This document shows, one piece after another, positions 24,242-33,502 of a stretch of DNA of 64,000 bases (positions within the stretch are counted from its first letter, which is position 1; the number at the start of each line of letters is the position of its first letter). Origin of the DNA: Micromonospora coriariae (lineage in GTDB: Bacteria > Actinomycetota > Actinomycetes > Mycobacteriales > Micromonosporaceae). The DNA lies in contig NZ_LT607412.1 of NCBI RefSeq assembly GCF_900091455.1, forward strand, positions 6,572,001-6,636,000. The letters run 5' to 3'. The notes under the pieces are model-generated. The model was not told the origin of the DNA, did not search any database, and worked only from the letters and a program-made list of their open reading frames with translations. The translations under genes were made by a program, and so were the position numbers.

Positions 24242-25147
24242 ATGGAGCTCCACCAGCTGCGCTACGTCCTCGCCGTCGCCGAGACGAGCAGTTTCACCCG
24301 GGCCGCCGAACGCTGCCTGGTCGTCCAGTCCGCGTTGAGCCACCAGATCGCGCGCCTGGAACGGGAACTCGGCGCGAGGCTCTTCGAGCGGACCAGCCGC
24401 CGGGTGCGGCTGACTCCGGCGGGTGTGGCGTTCCTCCCCGCCGCCCGCCAGTGTCTGGACGCCGCCGAACGCGCGGCCGCCGAGGTCGCGGCGGCGGTGG
24501 GAGAGGTACGGGGACGACTGACGGTGGGTCTGATCCCCACGGTTGCGGCAGTCAACATTCCGGCCACACTTCGCGCGTTCCGGGAGCGGTACCCGTACGT
24601 GCGCGTCGGCCTGCGCGTCGGCGGCAGCGACGAACTCGTGGAACAGGTCAAGCAGGGCGTCATCGACGTGGCGTTTCTGGGGCTACCGGAAACGGTTCAA
24701 CCGAAGGGCGTCGACGTGCACGAACTCGCCCGCGACCGGCTCGTCGCCGTGGTCGCCCCGGATCATCCGCTCGCGCCGGAACCGGCAGTCGACCTCCACC
24801 GGCTCGCTGCCGAGGCCTTCGTCGACTTTCCGGTTGGAAGCGCCGGGCGGGCCCAGACCGATCAGGCATTCTCCGCCGCCGGCCTTGCCCGCGACGTCGC
24901 GTTCGAGGTGAGCGCCGCCGACCTGATGGCTGAGCTCGTCGCTGCGGGGCTGGGCGTCGCCATGCTCCCCTCCGCCTACGTGCCACGACTCACCGGCGTG
25001 ACCACCATTGACGTCGCCGATGCGCCGGCCCGGGTCGAGCACCTCGTCTGGAGCCGCCTGGGCCGGACCCCCGCGGTAAACGCCTTTTTCACTGTTCTGA
25101 AGATCCCGCCCGGGACGGCCCCGGAGCGGCAGCCACCCGGCCCGTGA
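24242..25147 (+). CDS. LysR-family transcriptional regulator
   Basis: 301 residues. The N-terminal winged HTH is MELHQLRYVLAVAETSSFTR to LSHQIARLERELGARLF. The effector domain follows from about 90. It is divergent from the EamA transporter (80 bases apart), the likely target, with activation when an effector is bound. I used the ATG at 24242. Confidence 0.92.
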   Translation: MELHQLRYVLAVAETSSFTRAAERCLVVQSALSHQIARLERELGARLFERTSRRVRLTPAGVAFLPAARQCLDAAERAAAEVAAAVGEVRGRLTVGLIPTVAAVNIPATLRAFRERYPYVRVGLRVGGSDELVEQVKQGVIDVAFLGLPETVQPKGVDVHELARDRLVAVVAPDHPLAPEPAVDLHRLAAEAFVDFPVGSAGRAQTDQAFSAAGLARDVAFEVSAADLMAELVAAGLGVAMLPSAYVPRLTGVTTIDVADAPARVEHLVWSRLGRTPAVNAFFTVLKIPPGTAPERQPPGP

Positions 25148-25282
25148 GCCGAGCATGGCCTGCGTCCTGGCAAAAGCCGGTGGCGCTCGAAGGCGGCCAG
25201 GCTGCGACGTCATGGCAACGCTCCCCCGAGTTGCCGCGGAAAACCGTTGGGCTGCCCGAATTGCTTCAGACATGATCGGCTC

Positions 25283-25849
25283 GTGGACACCTACCTGGAG
25301 ACCGAGCGCCTGGCCCTGCGCCGTCTCACTGCCGATGACGCCGACCTGCTGATCGAGCTGGACAGCGACCCGGCGGTGATGCGCTACCTGACCGGTGGCA
25401 GTCCGACCGCGCCGGAGCTTGTCCGCGAGCGCCACCTCCCGAACATCCTCGCCGGCTACGCGAAGTGGGACGGCGACCTCGGACTGTTCGCCGCGCACGA
25501 GAAGGACGGCGGTGCGTTCATCGGCTGGTTCATCCTGCGTCCCGAGCCGGAGGGCCCGCTGGACGAAGTCGAACTCGGCTACCGCCTGCGGCAGGCGGCT
25601 TGGGGCAACGGTTATGCCACCGAGGGCTCGCGGGCCTTGCTGGGCAGGGCGTTCACGGAGTTGGGTGTGCGCATGGTCTGGGCCGAGACGATGTCCGTGA
25701 ACCACGGTTCACGCAACATCATGGAGAAGCTCGAAATGACGCTCGCGGACACCATCCCTACTCCCTCCGACATGGAGATGATCCAGGGCTCCGAGCATGG
25801 AGGCGTACGGTACGAGATCACCAAGGAGCAGTGGGAGCGGCGGCAGTAG
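25283..25849 (+). CDS. GNAT-family N-acetyltransferase (RimJ/RimL-like)
   Basis: 188 residues: LETERLALRRLTADDADLL, a central VELGYRLRQAAWGNGYATEG acetyl-CoA binding segment, and the LGVRMVWAETMSVNHGSRNI ending of Acetyltransf_3 enzymes. These acetylate protein N-termini or small amines. The GTG start (VDTYLETERL) fits the family's N-terminus. Confidence 0.9.
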   Translation: MDTYLETERLALRRLTADDADLLIELDSDPAVMRYLTGGSPTAPELVRERHLPNILAGYAKWDGDLGLFAAHEKDGGAFIGWFILRPEPEGPLDEVELGYRLRQAAWGNGYATEGSRALLGRAFTELGVRMVWAETMSVNHGSRNIMEKLEMTLADTIPTPSDMEMIQGSEHGGVRYEITKEQWERRQ

Positions 25850-26001
25850 CCACGGCACGAACGGCCCGTTCTGCATCCACGCCCACCGGAACGTCTGCCA
25901 AGTGACCTGCGACATGCGCGCGGATCGCGGCAATTCCGGAAGGAGAATGCGTCGTCAGTAAGGGGGCCGTCAGCGGTCAGGCAGTGTGCCACACTCCCCC
26001 G

Positions 26002-26529
26002 GTGCGCGCCCTCATCATCATTGCCGCGAGCCTCGTGGTGCTCGCTGGATGCTCCACGGCGGACAAGCCACAGGCCTCCTCAGCATCTCCCGACCGCGAG
26101 ACGGAAATGTCCGCTGCCACCGCCTCGGCGAACGCGGGGCCAGGGTCCGATCTCTGTGACTTGCTAAAGCCCGGAGAGTTAGAGCGGCTACTCGAGGAAC
26201 CCGTCGGTGACGCGAAGCCCGGGATGGTGGGTGGCCTGCCAAACTGCCAGTGGACGGCCGCCGATGGCCGCTTTGTCCAACTAGCCGCAGCGGATGCGTC
26301 GTACTGGGCGCAGTCACTTCCGGAGATACTCCGAGTGCTCGAAGCATCGGGAGCACTCAGAGACTCCGAGAACGTCAGCAAGCTGCGCGCGGGTACAGCC
26401 CTCATCGAAGCCGGACAGGACATCGACCCCGACCAGGCTTGCTCCCTGTTCTCCCAGATGGTCGAGCTTCAGGGTCGGCCGCCGGGGACGTCGTGGATCG
26501 TGGGTCGGCCAGCCCGTCCAACGCCCTGA
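26002..26529 (+). CDS. lipoprotein, DUF3558-like, possibly C-terminally truncated
   Basis: 175 residues. Type II signal peptide with lipobox LAGC at residues 16-19 (RALIIIAASLVVLAGCS). The domain includes DLCDLLKPGELERLL and LPNCQWTA, and a late DQACSLFSQM, matching the cysteine pattern of actinobacterial DUF3558-like lipoproteins. The last 25 residues overlap the 3' end of the convergent gene and look unrelated to the family, so the original C-terminus has probably been lost. Confidence 0.7.
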   Translation: MRALIIIAASLVVLAGCSTADKPQASSASPDRETEMSAATASANAGPGSDLCDLLKPGELERLLEEPVGDAKPGMVGGLPNCQWTAADGRFVQLAAADASYWAQSLPEILRVLEASGALRDSENVSKLRAGTALIEAGQDIDPDQACSLFSQMVELQGRPPGTSWIVGRPARPTP

Positions 26530-27118
26530 CGTGCTCCCACGAGCTCAGCGCGTCCGCGTCGGCGAAAACGAACCGTGCGTGGTCGACCCCCAGCTCCCCG
26601 AACACCCACGAGTCGGCCACCGGCGCGTCACCGAACTCGATCCGCATGGACTGCCAGCCGTACTCGCCGGGGACGGCGGTGACACGCAGCGGGCGATCAG
26701 CTGGTACCTCGATCGGCAGCACCGGAACGCCCATGACGATGAATCCGTGTTCCCGGGCCGCGACCGCGTGCCGGACGCGTTCCCGGTGCGGGACCTGCTG
26801 CTTGAACGCGCGCAGGCTTGCGCCGTGCCCATGCTCGCGGCAGTGTTCGTCGAACGTGGCGGTGAACTCGGCGACGGCGTGGGCGGGGACGTCGTATAGC
26901 CGGGTTCCGGTCTGCCGGTCAAAGGAGTCCGCCGCGGCCTCGGCGTCCGGCCCCACGATCGCGAAGTCGGTTGCCGGGCGCTCCTCGTCGTCCGGCACCC
27001 GGTCGCCGGACCACAGTTCGAGGTAACCACCGTCCATGATCACCAACTGCCCGGATGGACACGTCACCTCACCGAGCACCACTTCGACCGCCATGATCAT
27101 GGAGTGTAGGGTCGGCAA
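26402..27118 (-). CDS. hypothetical protein, 3' end overlapping a convergent gene
   Basis: 238 residues, acidic, no signal peptide and no recognised domain. The body (TCPSGQLVIMDGGYLELW to FADADALSSWEHVRALDGLA) looks like a genuine folded protein. After that, about 35 residues (RSTTSPAADPEARPSGR) look like read-through. The 3' ends of this gene and the lipoprotein overlap by 128 bases, best explained by a deletion joining two genes tail to tail. An internal Met at residue 7 or 9 may be the true start. Confidence 0.6.
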   Translation of the reverse strand: MPTLHSMIMAVEVVLGEVTCPSGQLVIMDGGYLELWSGDRVPDDEERPATDFAIVGPDAEAAADSFDRQTGTRLYDVPAHAVAEFTATFDEHCREHGHGASLRAFKQQVPHRERVRHAVAAREHGFIVMGVPVLPIEVPADRPLRVTAVPGEYGWQSMRIEFGDAPVADSWVFGELGVDHARFVFADADALSSWEHVRALDGLADPRSTTSPAADPEARPSGRTGSKPGRGRCPVRLR

Positions 27119-27186
27119 CGTCGTTCAGGTAGGCGAGGCGACGGGCCTCTGCTGCTAAGCGGCGTCAAGGTGGAGAGCCAGAACCG

Positions 27187-28143
27187 TCACTCATATCCCA
27201 TGGCCGGGATGACCTTGCCGAGTGCTTCTTCGATGAACTCGCGGGTTTCGTCATCGAATTGGTCGTTGCGGTTCGTCAGCTTGTGCGACTGAAACGTTGA
27301 AGGGGTGACGACGTCGCCGACGTCGAGCCGTTCGAACAGGGCGCGGCGCTGCCCGGGCCAGTCGGCTGCGAGATCTTCCGCTTTCACCTCGATGTATCGC
27401 CTGCCCGTCAGGTCGACCGTGTTCTTCCAGGTAAGCCATCGGTGGTAGACCGGCTTGAGGTAGGCGAGCGCTCCGTCGACGGTGGACGGCGCCCACGGCT
27501 GGGCCAGGTGGGATGCGAGCACTGAGACCGGGTGACGCTTGATGTGCACGATGGTCGCTTCGGGCACAAGTTCCCAGAGGAACTCCATGCACAGCAGGTT
27601 GAACGGTGTCTTCTCGCACCAGGTCGGCTTGCCCGCGTCGGCGGCTGCTCCGCCGAACATCGTGTCGATCAGCCCCCGCAAGATTCCGAGCAGTTCGCCC
27701 CGGTCGCTGAAATACCTGGGAACTACCCTCCGGCGGCTCAGCGGCTCGAACGGCCCGGCCGGCCGGTCGGCGTTCCCGAATCCTTCCGCGGGCGAAGGTT
27801 CGTCGTATGTGTACGCGATCAACTGCGGCCAGAGCTGTTGAACCGCGTCCCGGTAGCGCCGCGCGCCAACCAGCTCGGGAACGGTTCTGCCGCGATCGTC
27901 GCGCCGGCCGGGCACTCGTACGGTGAGGAAATCGCTCAGCCGGTGCAGAGCATCCTCACCGACGGTGGGGTCGTATCGATCGGTGAGCGCGTCGGCCAGG
28001 TCCCGCAGGCCACCCGGGTCGATGAGAAACCTGGTCTCCATGGGAATCCGATGGATCAGCGGATGTTCGCCAATGATGTCGGCGATCCGTGACGTTCCCG
28101 AACGACCCGTACCCGCAACGAAGATCGGCGAGGGGAAAGGCAT
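27187..28143 (-). CDS. sulfotransferase-family protein
   Basis: 318 residues. The PAPS-binding P-loop-like motif GTGRSGTS at 11-18 and the downstream TIVHIKRHPVSVLASHL (3'-phosphate binding) identify a sulfotransferase fold. The middle includes KPTWCEKTPFNLL, as in bacterial Sulfotransfer_3 enzymes. The acceptor is unknown and no PAPS genes are nearby. Confidence 0.82.
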   Translation of the reverse strand: MPFPSPIFVAGTGRSGTSRIADIIGEHPLIHRIPMETRFLIDPGGLRDLADALTDRYDPTVGEDALHRLSDFLTVRVPGRRDDRGRTVPELVGARRYRDAVQQLWPQLIAYTYDEPSPAEGFGNADRPAGPFEPLSRRRVVPRYFSDRGELLGILRGLIDTMFGGAAADAGKPTWCEKTPFNLLCMEFLWELVPEATIVHIKRHPVSVLASHLAQPWAPSTVDGALAYLKPVYHRWLTWKNTVDLTGRRYIEVKAEDLAADWPGQRRALFERLDVGDVVTPSTFQSHKLTNRNDQFDDETREFIEEALGKVIPAMGYE

Positions 28144-28442
28144 GGCGAGCAGTCAAACTCTCAGCCCGACGCCTGTGCAAGCCAATTGCCCTCTTCACCC
28201 GCTGCTACGGGCCGGACCCGCACCCGCCGCGCCGAGTGCGTGCCGCACGGTCGCCTCCAACAAGCGAGCAACGATTTGTCGAAGCTCCCCAACGCGTCGC
28301 ATCCCTCACACACTGAGCCTTTTTCATCGTGACGGTGCAGGTCACGGCAGGTGGAGCCCTGGCGCGCCAGTGCCGCGGCGCCCGCGGCGTCGGCTGTGAA
28401 AATCGCTGTACGGCTATCGGAGCACACTGGTAGAAAGCCGGG
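28144..28442. other. divergent intergenic region, nothing recognised
   Basis: About 300 bases between the sulfotransferase and the maleylpyruvate-isomerase-like gene. No supported gene or clear regulatory dyad. Confidence 0.3.
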
Positions 28443-29243
28443 GTGCAAAAGACTTTGACGTTCTCTGATCATCTGCGGCTGATTGACGAACGGTCGACCG
28501 CCTTCCGTGCCGCGGTCGCTGCGGCGCCCAGCCTCGACGTGCCGGTGCCGAGCTGTCCGGGGTGGACGCTGTTCGATCTCGTGCAGCACCTGGGCATGGG
28601 CCGCCGCAGGTCGGCCGCCATCGTTGCCGCAGGGCCGGCCGACGCTCCCCCGGAGAAGTCCGCCTGGGAGGACGGCACGGGTGCGCCCCGGGAACGGGAG
28701 GCTCTCCTGGCCTGGTGGACCGAGTCCGTCGAGCGACTGACGAGCGCGCTGAGTGAGGCCGGCCCGGATCGCGGTTGTTGGACGTGGTGGGGTGACTCGC
28801 AGTCACCGGAAACCTCCGGTGCATGGGCTCGGCGCCAGGTTCCGGAGATCGCGGTGCACACCTACGATGTCCAGCTCGCCGTGGGTGACCCGGAGCCGCT
28901 GCCGGACGAGGTCGCCCTCGACGGTTTCGACGACTGCCAGTTCACCCTCTGCTCGACGGATGTCGCCTGGCCGCACGAACCCGCGGTCGTCGACTACTAC
29001 GCCACCGAGGGCCGCTCTTGGCGCCTGCGGCTGTCCCGCGACGGCGCATGGGCCGCCCGCCTCGGCGCGCCGGCTACCAGCGAGGACCCGGCCACGGACA
29101 AGGCCGACGCCTCCGCCCGGGGCACGGCCAGTGACCTGGTCCTGTTCTTTTACGGCCGCATACCGCTGGATTCGCCGAAGCTGGAGCTGGACGGTGACCG
29201 TCGCATCTTCGATCAGCTCATCGCCTGGGACCCGTCCGTGTAA
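28443..29243 (+). CDS. maleylpyruvate isomerase-family (MDMPI/DinB-like) protein
   Basis: 266 residues. The N-terminal four-helix metal-binding domain is typical of mycothiol-dependent maleylpyruvate isomerases: CPGWTLFDLVQHLG (His49) and VPEIAVHTYDVQLA (Glu135, His139) form the metal triad. The C-terminal MDMPI_C-like domain ends FFYGRIPLD. Most such proteins are uncharacterised mycothiol S-transferases, possibly for detoxification. Confidence 0.85.
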   Translation: MQKTLTFSDHLRLIDERSTAFRAAVAAAPSLDVPVPSCPGWTLFDLVQHLGMGRRRSAAIVAAGPADAPPEKSAWEDGTGAPREREALLAWWTESVERLTSALSEAGPDRGCWTWWGDSQSPETSGAWARRQVPEIAVHTYDVQLAVGDPEPLPDEVALDGFDDCQFTLCSTDVAWPHEPAVVDYYATEGRSWRLRLSRDGAWAARLGAPATSEDPATDKADASARGTASDLVLFFYGRIPLDSPKLELDGDRRIFDQLIAWDPSV

Positions 29244-29255
29244 CAACGATCCCAT

Positions 29256-29396
29256 TTACCCTGCGTAGGGCGGGTTCTCGACGTGGTGCAGAACCAGGAT
29301 CGCGGTGGCGCGGTGTGGGCAACAGCGCAGTTTCGTCAGAACTTTCCAGGTTTTGAGGGTGGCGTTGGCGCGTTGACCGATGGGTGGTTCGCCACG
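29256..29396 (-). pseudogene. C-terminal remnant of an IS5-like transposase
   Basis: About 46 residues read RRGEPPIGQRANATLKTWKV and LRCCPHRATAILVLHHVE, the end of IS5-group DDE transposases. Nothing upstream continues the family, so this is a decayed scar. Confidence 0.65.
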
Positions 29397-29416
29397 CCGA
29401 TCACTGTTGGTCGCGG

Positions 29417-30067
29417 CTACGAGGGGAAGAGCTTCCAGTGCCCCTCGGAGACGACCTCGGTGCCGTCGGTCACCTTGATGGCCGTGTGGTCGTCGATTGC
29501 GTACGCCGGACCCGCGATCTCGGCCGCCCATTTCTCGGCATCAGCCATGGTGTTGTCCGGCTCGAGACCTAGGTGCGGGAAGATCGAGAAGTCGACGACC
29601 CCCAGTGTGCGGTCGTCGGGCGCGGACGGCCACTCGACGAAGTCCGCACCGATCCGGGGGGTCAGCACCATGCTCCCAGCACTCAACCCCACCCAGACGG
29701 TGTCCCGTAGCGACGGCAGGAGGTCCGCCAGCCCGGACTGCCGCATCCAGTGGCACAGGTACGTCGCATCGCCGCCGGCCACGAGCATGACGTCAGCCTC
29801 CCGGACCCAGGGGACCCACCGTTCCTCGCCGATGCTGGGCAGCGCTGTCAGCTCGAGGACGCCCAGCGACTTCCAGCCCAGGCCGCACATGGGTAGCGGC
29901 GTCTCACCGGTGATGAAGCTCCAGACCGAGGCTGGCCCGCCCATGGGGTGGGCCGCCGTAGGGATGCAGAGGGCACTGGAGTCGGCGATCGGCTTGCCCA
30001 GCAGGTCGACCAGCGCATCGCCGATGCTCGGGTTCGTGACGCCCGCGGACGTGAGAAGAAGCTTCAC
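29417..30067 (-). CDS. peptidase E-like serine peptidase (S51)
   Basis: 216 residues. The nucleophile elbow is VGLSAGSMVL with Ser129. Other family marks are VMLVAGGDATYLCHWM and the DFSIFPHLG segment carrying the catalytic His. S51 peptidases cleave Asp-X dipeptides in the cytosol. GTG at 30067 has a strong AGGAGG 9 bases upstream, so I prefer it over the longer frame. Confidence 0.88.
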   Translation of the reverse strand: MKLLLTSAGVTNPSIGDALVDLLGKPIADSSALCIPTAAHPMGGPASVWSFITGETPLPMCGLGWKSLGVLELTALPSIGEERWVPWVREADVMLVAGGDATYLCHWMRQSGLADLLPSLRDTVWVGLSAGSMVLTPRIGADFVEWPSAPDDRTLGVVDFSIFPHLGLEPDNTMADAEKWAAEIAGPAYAIDDHTAIKVTDGTEVVSEGHWKLFPS

Positions 30068-30271
30068 GCTTGCCTCCTGTACGTAGCGCTCATGACGCTC
30101 TCCTCGAGAGTCGGGAGATCGGGTGTGGGAATACAGACTGGACACCGCAACGAAACTCATCGCCGTTGCGACCCCTCAGGCCCCCACACGCACATCGGCA
30201 TGAAGAGGCGGCGCAGTCCGTCGGGCATCGGTGAGAGGCCGCCTCCCGGTCAGCGGCATGAGCGTGCGTGG

Positions 30272-31024
30272 TCAGCCGGCTGGCGAGCACCATTCATCTG
30301 CCATGGCGATGATGCGAGCGGTCACCGTGTCCGGATCCACAAGTTGATGCAGGTGAAGCCCTGGAACATGGTCGAAGTCCCAGCCGCGTTCCCGCGCGTC
30401 CTGCGCGGCTTGTTCGTACGGCGGACCGAACAGCAGATACCCGCATGGCGCGTCGTCCCAGCCGTCCGGAACGGGAACCCTCTCCTCGTAGTAGCTCAAC
30501 GGCAGGCGCGGCTGCTCGGACGAGACGACACGCCGGGTCTGCGGATCCGGAAACATCGGCGCGACATCGGACTCGTCCCACCACGCCGTCCATTGCGGCA
30601 GCCTGCCACCGGTCGCTTGGGGACGCAGAAAATCCAGCAGCTCGGGCGGCGCCACCGCCGTCGGCCCGCTGCGAGCGGGCAACGCCGCGTCGACGAACAA
30701 ACAGCCGGCCACCGGACGCCGGGCAGCCTCGACGATGACCGGGACAAAGAGACCGGCGTTGCTGTGCGCGACCAAGACGACCGGGATGTCCAGCGGCAAC
30801 TGGTCGGTGGATCTGCCGACGGTCTCTGCGACGGACGGCCAGAACGGCGGTCCTGCATCCGCCACGCCGAGCAGCGAAGGCACCAGCGTAACCGCACCCG
30901 AGGCCTTCAGCCTCGTCGCCACAGGCGCCCAAGTCAGAGGACCCACCGATGGGCTGTGCACAAGAACAATTGCGGCATCCACCGGTTCACCGTGCCTGAC
31001 GTCGCCTGCTGGCCGCCACCCCAT
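30272..31024 (-). CDS. alpha/beta-fold hydrolase
   Basis: 250 residues. AIVLVHSPSVGPLTW carries the oxyanion region, VLVAHSNAGLFVP is the nucleophile elbow (Ser), and the late LHLHQLVDPD carries the histidine. Probably an esterase-like enzyme of unknown substrate. Its start lies 220 bases from the IS110 recombinase gene, in the likely left-end region of that element. Confidence 0.8.
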   Translation of the reverse strand: MGWRPAGDVRHGEPVDAAIVLVHSPSVGPLTWAPVATRLKASGAVTLVPSLLGVADAGPPFWPSVAETVGRSTDQLPLDIPVVLVAHSNAGLFVPVIVEAARRPVAGCLFVDAALPARSGPTAVAPPELLDFLRPQATGGRLPQWTAWWDESDVAPMFPDPQTRRVVSSEQPRLPLSYYEERVPVPDGWDDAPCGYLLFGPPYEQAAQDARERGWDFDHVPGLHLHQLVDPDTVTARIIAMADEWCSPAG

Positions 31025-31244
31025 TCGTCACGCCAACGGCGAACACGGCAGCCGTAGATCCGCACGCTCACGCATCACCGGCCACCGCCCGCTCATCGAC
31101 ATGACCGCGCAGCGCAGTGGGCTGGGCGCAGCCAGCGCGCGGACAGCGGCATAGAAAGACGTTCTGCGTGTCGATGCAGGACGTAGGAACGTCCCCCTGA
31201 TGCGCTTGTCGGGCTTGGTGTCCCATCGCAGGAGGAGGACGTTC
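31025..31244 (+). ncRNA. possible IS110 left end with bridge-RNA region
   Basis: Non-coding 220 bases directly upstream of an IS110-family recombinase. In the IS110 group this position encodes the bridge RNA that pairs with donor and target DNA. I see stem-capable stretches (for example around 31140-31190, ACGTTCTGCG with CGTCCTGCATCG-like complements) but cannot prove the RNA or the exact end of the element. Confidence 0.3.
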
Positions 31245-32597
31245 ATGGGTAACGGTAGCGGTGTGTCCCGGGGTGATCGCAACCGCAACGCGCGGCTTGC
31301 TCGGCTGCGGGCGCTGGTGCCGGTGACCAACGCGATCGTGGGGATCGACTTGGCCGACGCGAAGCAGATGGTCGTGGTCACCGATCACGACTCGAAAGTG
31401 TTGGCCCGTAAGACATTCCGCTGCCGCGCCTGGAATCTCGGGGCAGCGTTGGACTGGGCCGCCGAGCGGGCCGCGGCGAAAGGGTGGGCGGGGGTGACGG
31501 TGGCGTGCGAGCCGACCGGGCACCGCTGGCGGGTCCTCGGTCAGCTCGCTGCGGACCGGGCGATGCCGTTCGTGTGCGTGCAGCCGATGCTGACCTCGTG
31601 GGCGCGGCGCAGCGAGGACCTGACCTCGGACAAAACCGATGAGAAGGACGCGGTGCTCATCGCTCGGCTGACCGCGCAGCTGCGCTGCTACGTGCCGGAG
31701 CCGATCGATGAGACCTGGGGCCGGCTGCGGCATCTGGGCGCCCGCCGCGAACAGCTCATCATCGAGATGGTCAGCCAGGTCCAGCAGATCCGCGCGCTGC
31801 TCGAGTGTGTCTGGCCCGCCGCGCTTGATACCGCCAAGCAGCCGTTTCGGTCCCGCACCTGGGCTGCAGCGATGACGGTGATCTGCCAGCGTGACGGCGG
31901 CGACCTCGCCCGCACCCGACGCCTCGGCGCGGCCCGGTTCGAGCAGGCCGTGCGCCGTGAGATCACCCGCCGCGGCGGGTGCAAACCCTCGCTGCGCATC
32001 CTGCGGCACCTGTTCACCGCCTTGGCCGACCCCACCGGGGTGATCGCCCACCGGCCCGGTGCACTGGAGCGGGTCGCGTTCCTGCTGCAGGACTGGCACA
32101 CCGCCACCGACAAACTCACCGACACCGAGACCCGGATGACCCGCGTCCTCGACGAGCTCAAGCTGACCGATCTGGCCACCTCCATCCCCGGCCTATCCGC
32201 GGTTGGCGCCGCGGCGATCCTCGCCGAGACCGGTGACCCGAACCGGTTCGCCACCGCCCGCGCCCTGGTCAAGCACGCCGGCCTCGCACCGCGGGAGAAA
32301 CTGTCCGGCACGTTCGTCGGCCGCACCAAACTCACCGGCCAGGGCCGACCCGCGCTGCGTCTGGCCGCCTGGCGGGCAGTCTGGGGCGCCCAGCGCAGCA
32401 ATGCCGTCTATGCCGCCCGCTACCAGCATTTGACCACCCGGGAGACCAACAAGCTCACGGCGACCCAAGCCCAGACCGTCATCGCCGCGGCGATCCTGCG
32501 CCAGTTGCACGCCGTCATCACCACCGGACGAGCGTGGAACGCCGACATCGCCACCTACGGCAGCCACCACCGCAGGCAGGTGGCTCTAGCCGCCTGA
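31245..32597 (+). CDS. IS110-family recombinase (DEDD transposase)
   Basis: 450 residues. The N-terminal RuvC-like DEDD domain shows Asp35 (IVGIDLADAK), Glu89 (VACEPTGH) and Asp132/Asp135 (KTDEKDA). The C-terminal Tnp20 domain carries SIPGLSAVGAAAIL and the serine-containing KLSGTFVGRTKLTGQGRPAL. It carries out RNA-guided insertion without inverted repeats, so element ends cannot be read directly. ATG at 31245 follows AGGAGGAGG. The frame is intact and probably active. Confidence 0.93.
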   Translation: MGNGSGVSRGDRNRNARLARLRALVPVTNAIVGIDLADAKQMVVVTDHDSKVLARKTFRCRAWNLGAALDWAAERAAAKGWAGVTVACEPTGHRWRVLGQLAADRAMPFVCVQPMLTSWARRSEDLTSDKTDEKDAVLIARLTAQLRCYVPEPIDETWGRLRHLGARREQLIIEMVSQVQQIRALLECVWPAALDTAKQPFRSRTWAAAMTVICQRDGGDLARTRRLGAARFEQAVRREITRRGGCKPSLRILRHLFTALADPTGVIAHRPGALERVAFLLQDWHTATDKLTDTETRMTRVLDELKLTDLATSIPGLSAVGAAAILAETGDPNRFATARALVKHAGLAPREKLSGTFVGRTKLTGQGRPALRLAAWRAVWGAQRSNAVYAARYQHLTTRETNKLTATQAQTVIAAAILRQLHAVITTGRAWNADIATYGSHHRRQVALAA

Positions 32598-32901
32598 TTC
32601 TTCGTCGCGGCGTTCAAGCTGACGGCCGGGGCGAGCCCTACGCGGCATTGAGACACGCACTGTGATCTCGCCTGTCATCATGGGCAGCCCCGGCCCGTCG
32701 TCTCATCAACCCGATTACACGCTGCTGGGGACCAACCCCATCACCGCTATGCAGGGACAGACGACGGCCGAGGCACCGACCAGAAGCTTGACCAAAACGA
32801 CTTACGCTGATGACAGACCATGTGACCTTGGGGCACCAGCGCCGGGTAGCGCCGCGCCCGGCGGACCGCACGGCACCGCCTCTTCTGGCAGGATCCGTCG
32901 G
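32598..32901. other. right flank of the IS110 gene, no gene seen
   Basis: About 300 bases between the recombinase stop and the signal peptidase start. It should contain the right end of the IS110 element and the promoter of the next gene. No inverted repeat or target duplication is visible, as expected for IS110. Confidence 0.3.
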
Positions 32902-33423
32902 ATGCGCAGACTGATGGTGCTCCTTCTCGTGATGGCTGTTGCCGCCTGTGGCGACGGTGACGCGACCGAGACGGGAGCCACCGAACAGTTCACCCAGGGC
33001 GGCGTCAGTATGGAGCCGACGGTCAAGGCCGGCCAGGTTGTCACCGCACGGACAGTCACCGGCACGTACGAGGCACGGCGCGGCGATGTCGTCCTGATCC
33101 GTTCCCCCGGCGGTCTCTGGGGTGACCGTAAGGCGCCGCTGCTCAAACGCGTCGTCGCGATCGGCGGCGAAACCATCGCCTGCTGCGATACCTCGGGCAA
33201 GTTGACGGTCGACGGCAAGCCGCTGGCCGAGCCGTATGTGGCTGAGGACGCGTCGCTCGACGAGCCGCCGAACCCGAACTACTGCGGGCCGCGCCGGTTC
33301 GCCGCGGTCACCGTGCCGGCCGACTCCGTCTTCGTCATGGGCGATAGCCGCGCCCGGTCGAACGACTCCCGGTGTGCCGGGCCGGTGCCGGTGTCGTCGG
33401 TCTTCGCCGTAATTGTCGACTGA
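32902..33423 (+). CDS. signal peptidase I-like (S26) protein with a lipoprotein signal
   Basis: 173 residues. The S26 catalytic pattern is present: Ser36 in GVSMEPTVKAGQ, Lys82 in APLLKRVVAIGGE, and the box E GDSRARSNDSR. The N-terminus is a type II signal peptide ending AVAAC with Cys16, rather than the transmembrane anchor of ordinary signal peptidases. I therefore expect a lipid-anchored extracytoplasmic S26 protease. It may process a specific partner or be a LexA-like fold reused. No neighbour suggests the substrate. Confidence 0.8.
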   Translation: MRRLMVLLLVMAVAACGDGDATETGATEQFTQGGVSMEPTVKAGQVVTARTVTGTYEARRGDVVLIRSPGGLWGDRKAPLLKRVVAIGGETIACCDTSGKLTVDGKPLAEPYVAEDASLDEPPNPNYCGPRRFAAVTVPADSVFVMGDSRARSNDSRCAGPVPVSSVFAVIVD

Positions 33424-33502
33424 CCAAGGCGCACCTGACACCTTGCGACGGACGTACCGAGGTGGCCGACGGTAAGCGCTCGGACGGCGGCATGAGCGAT
33501 CA

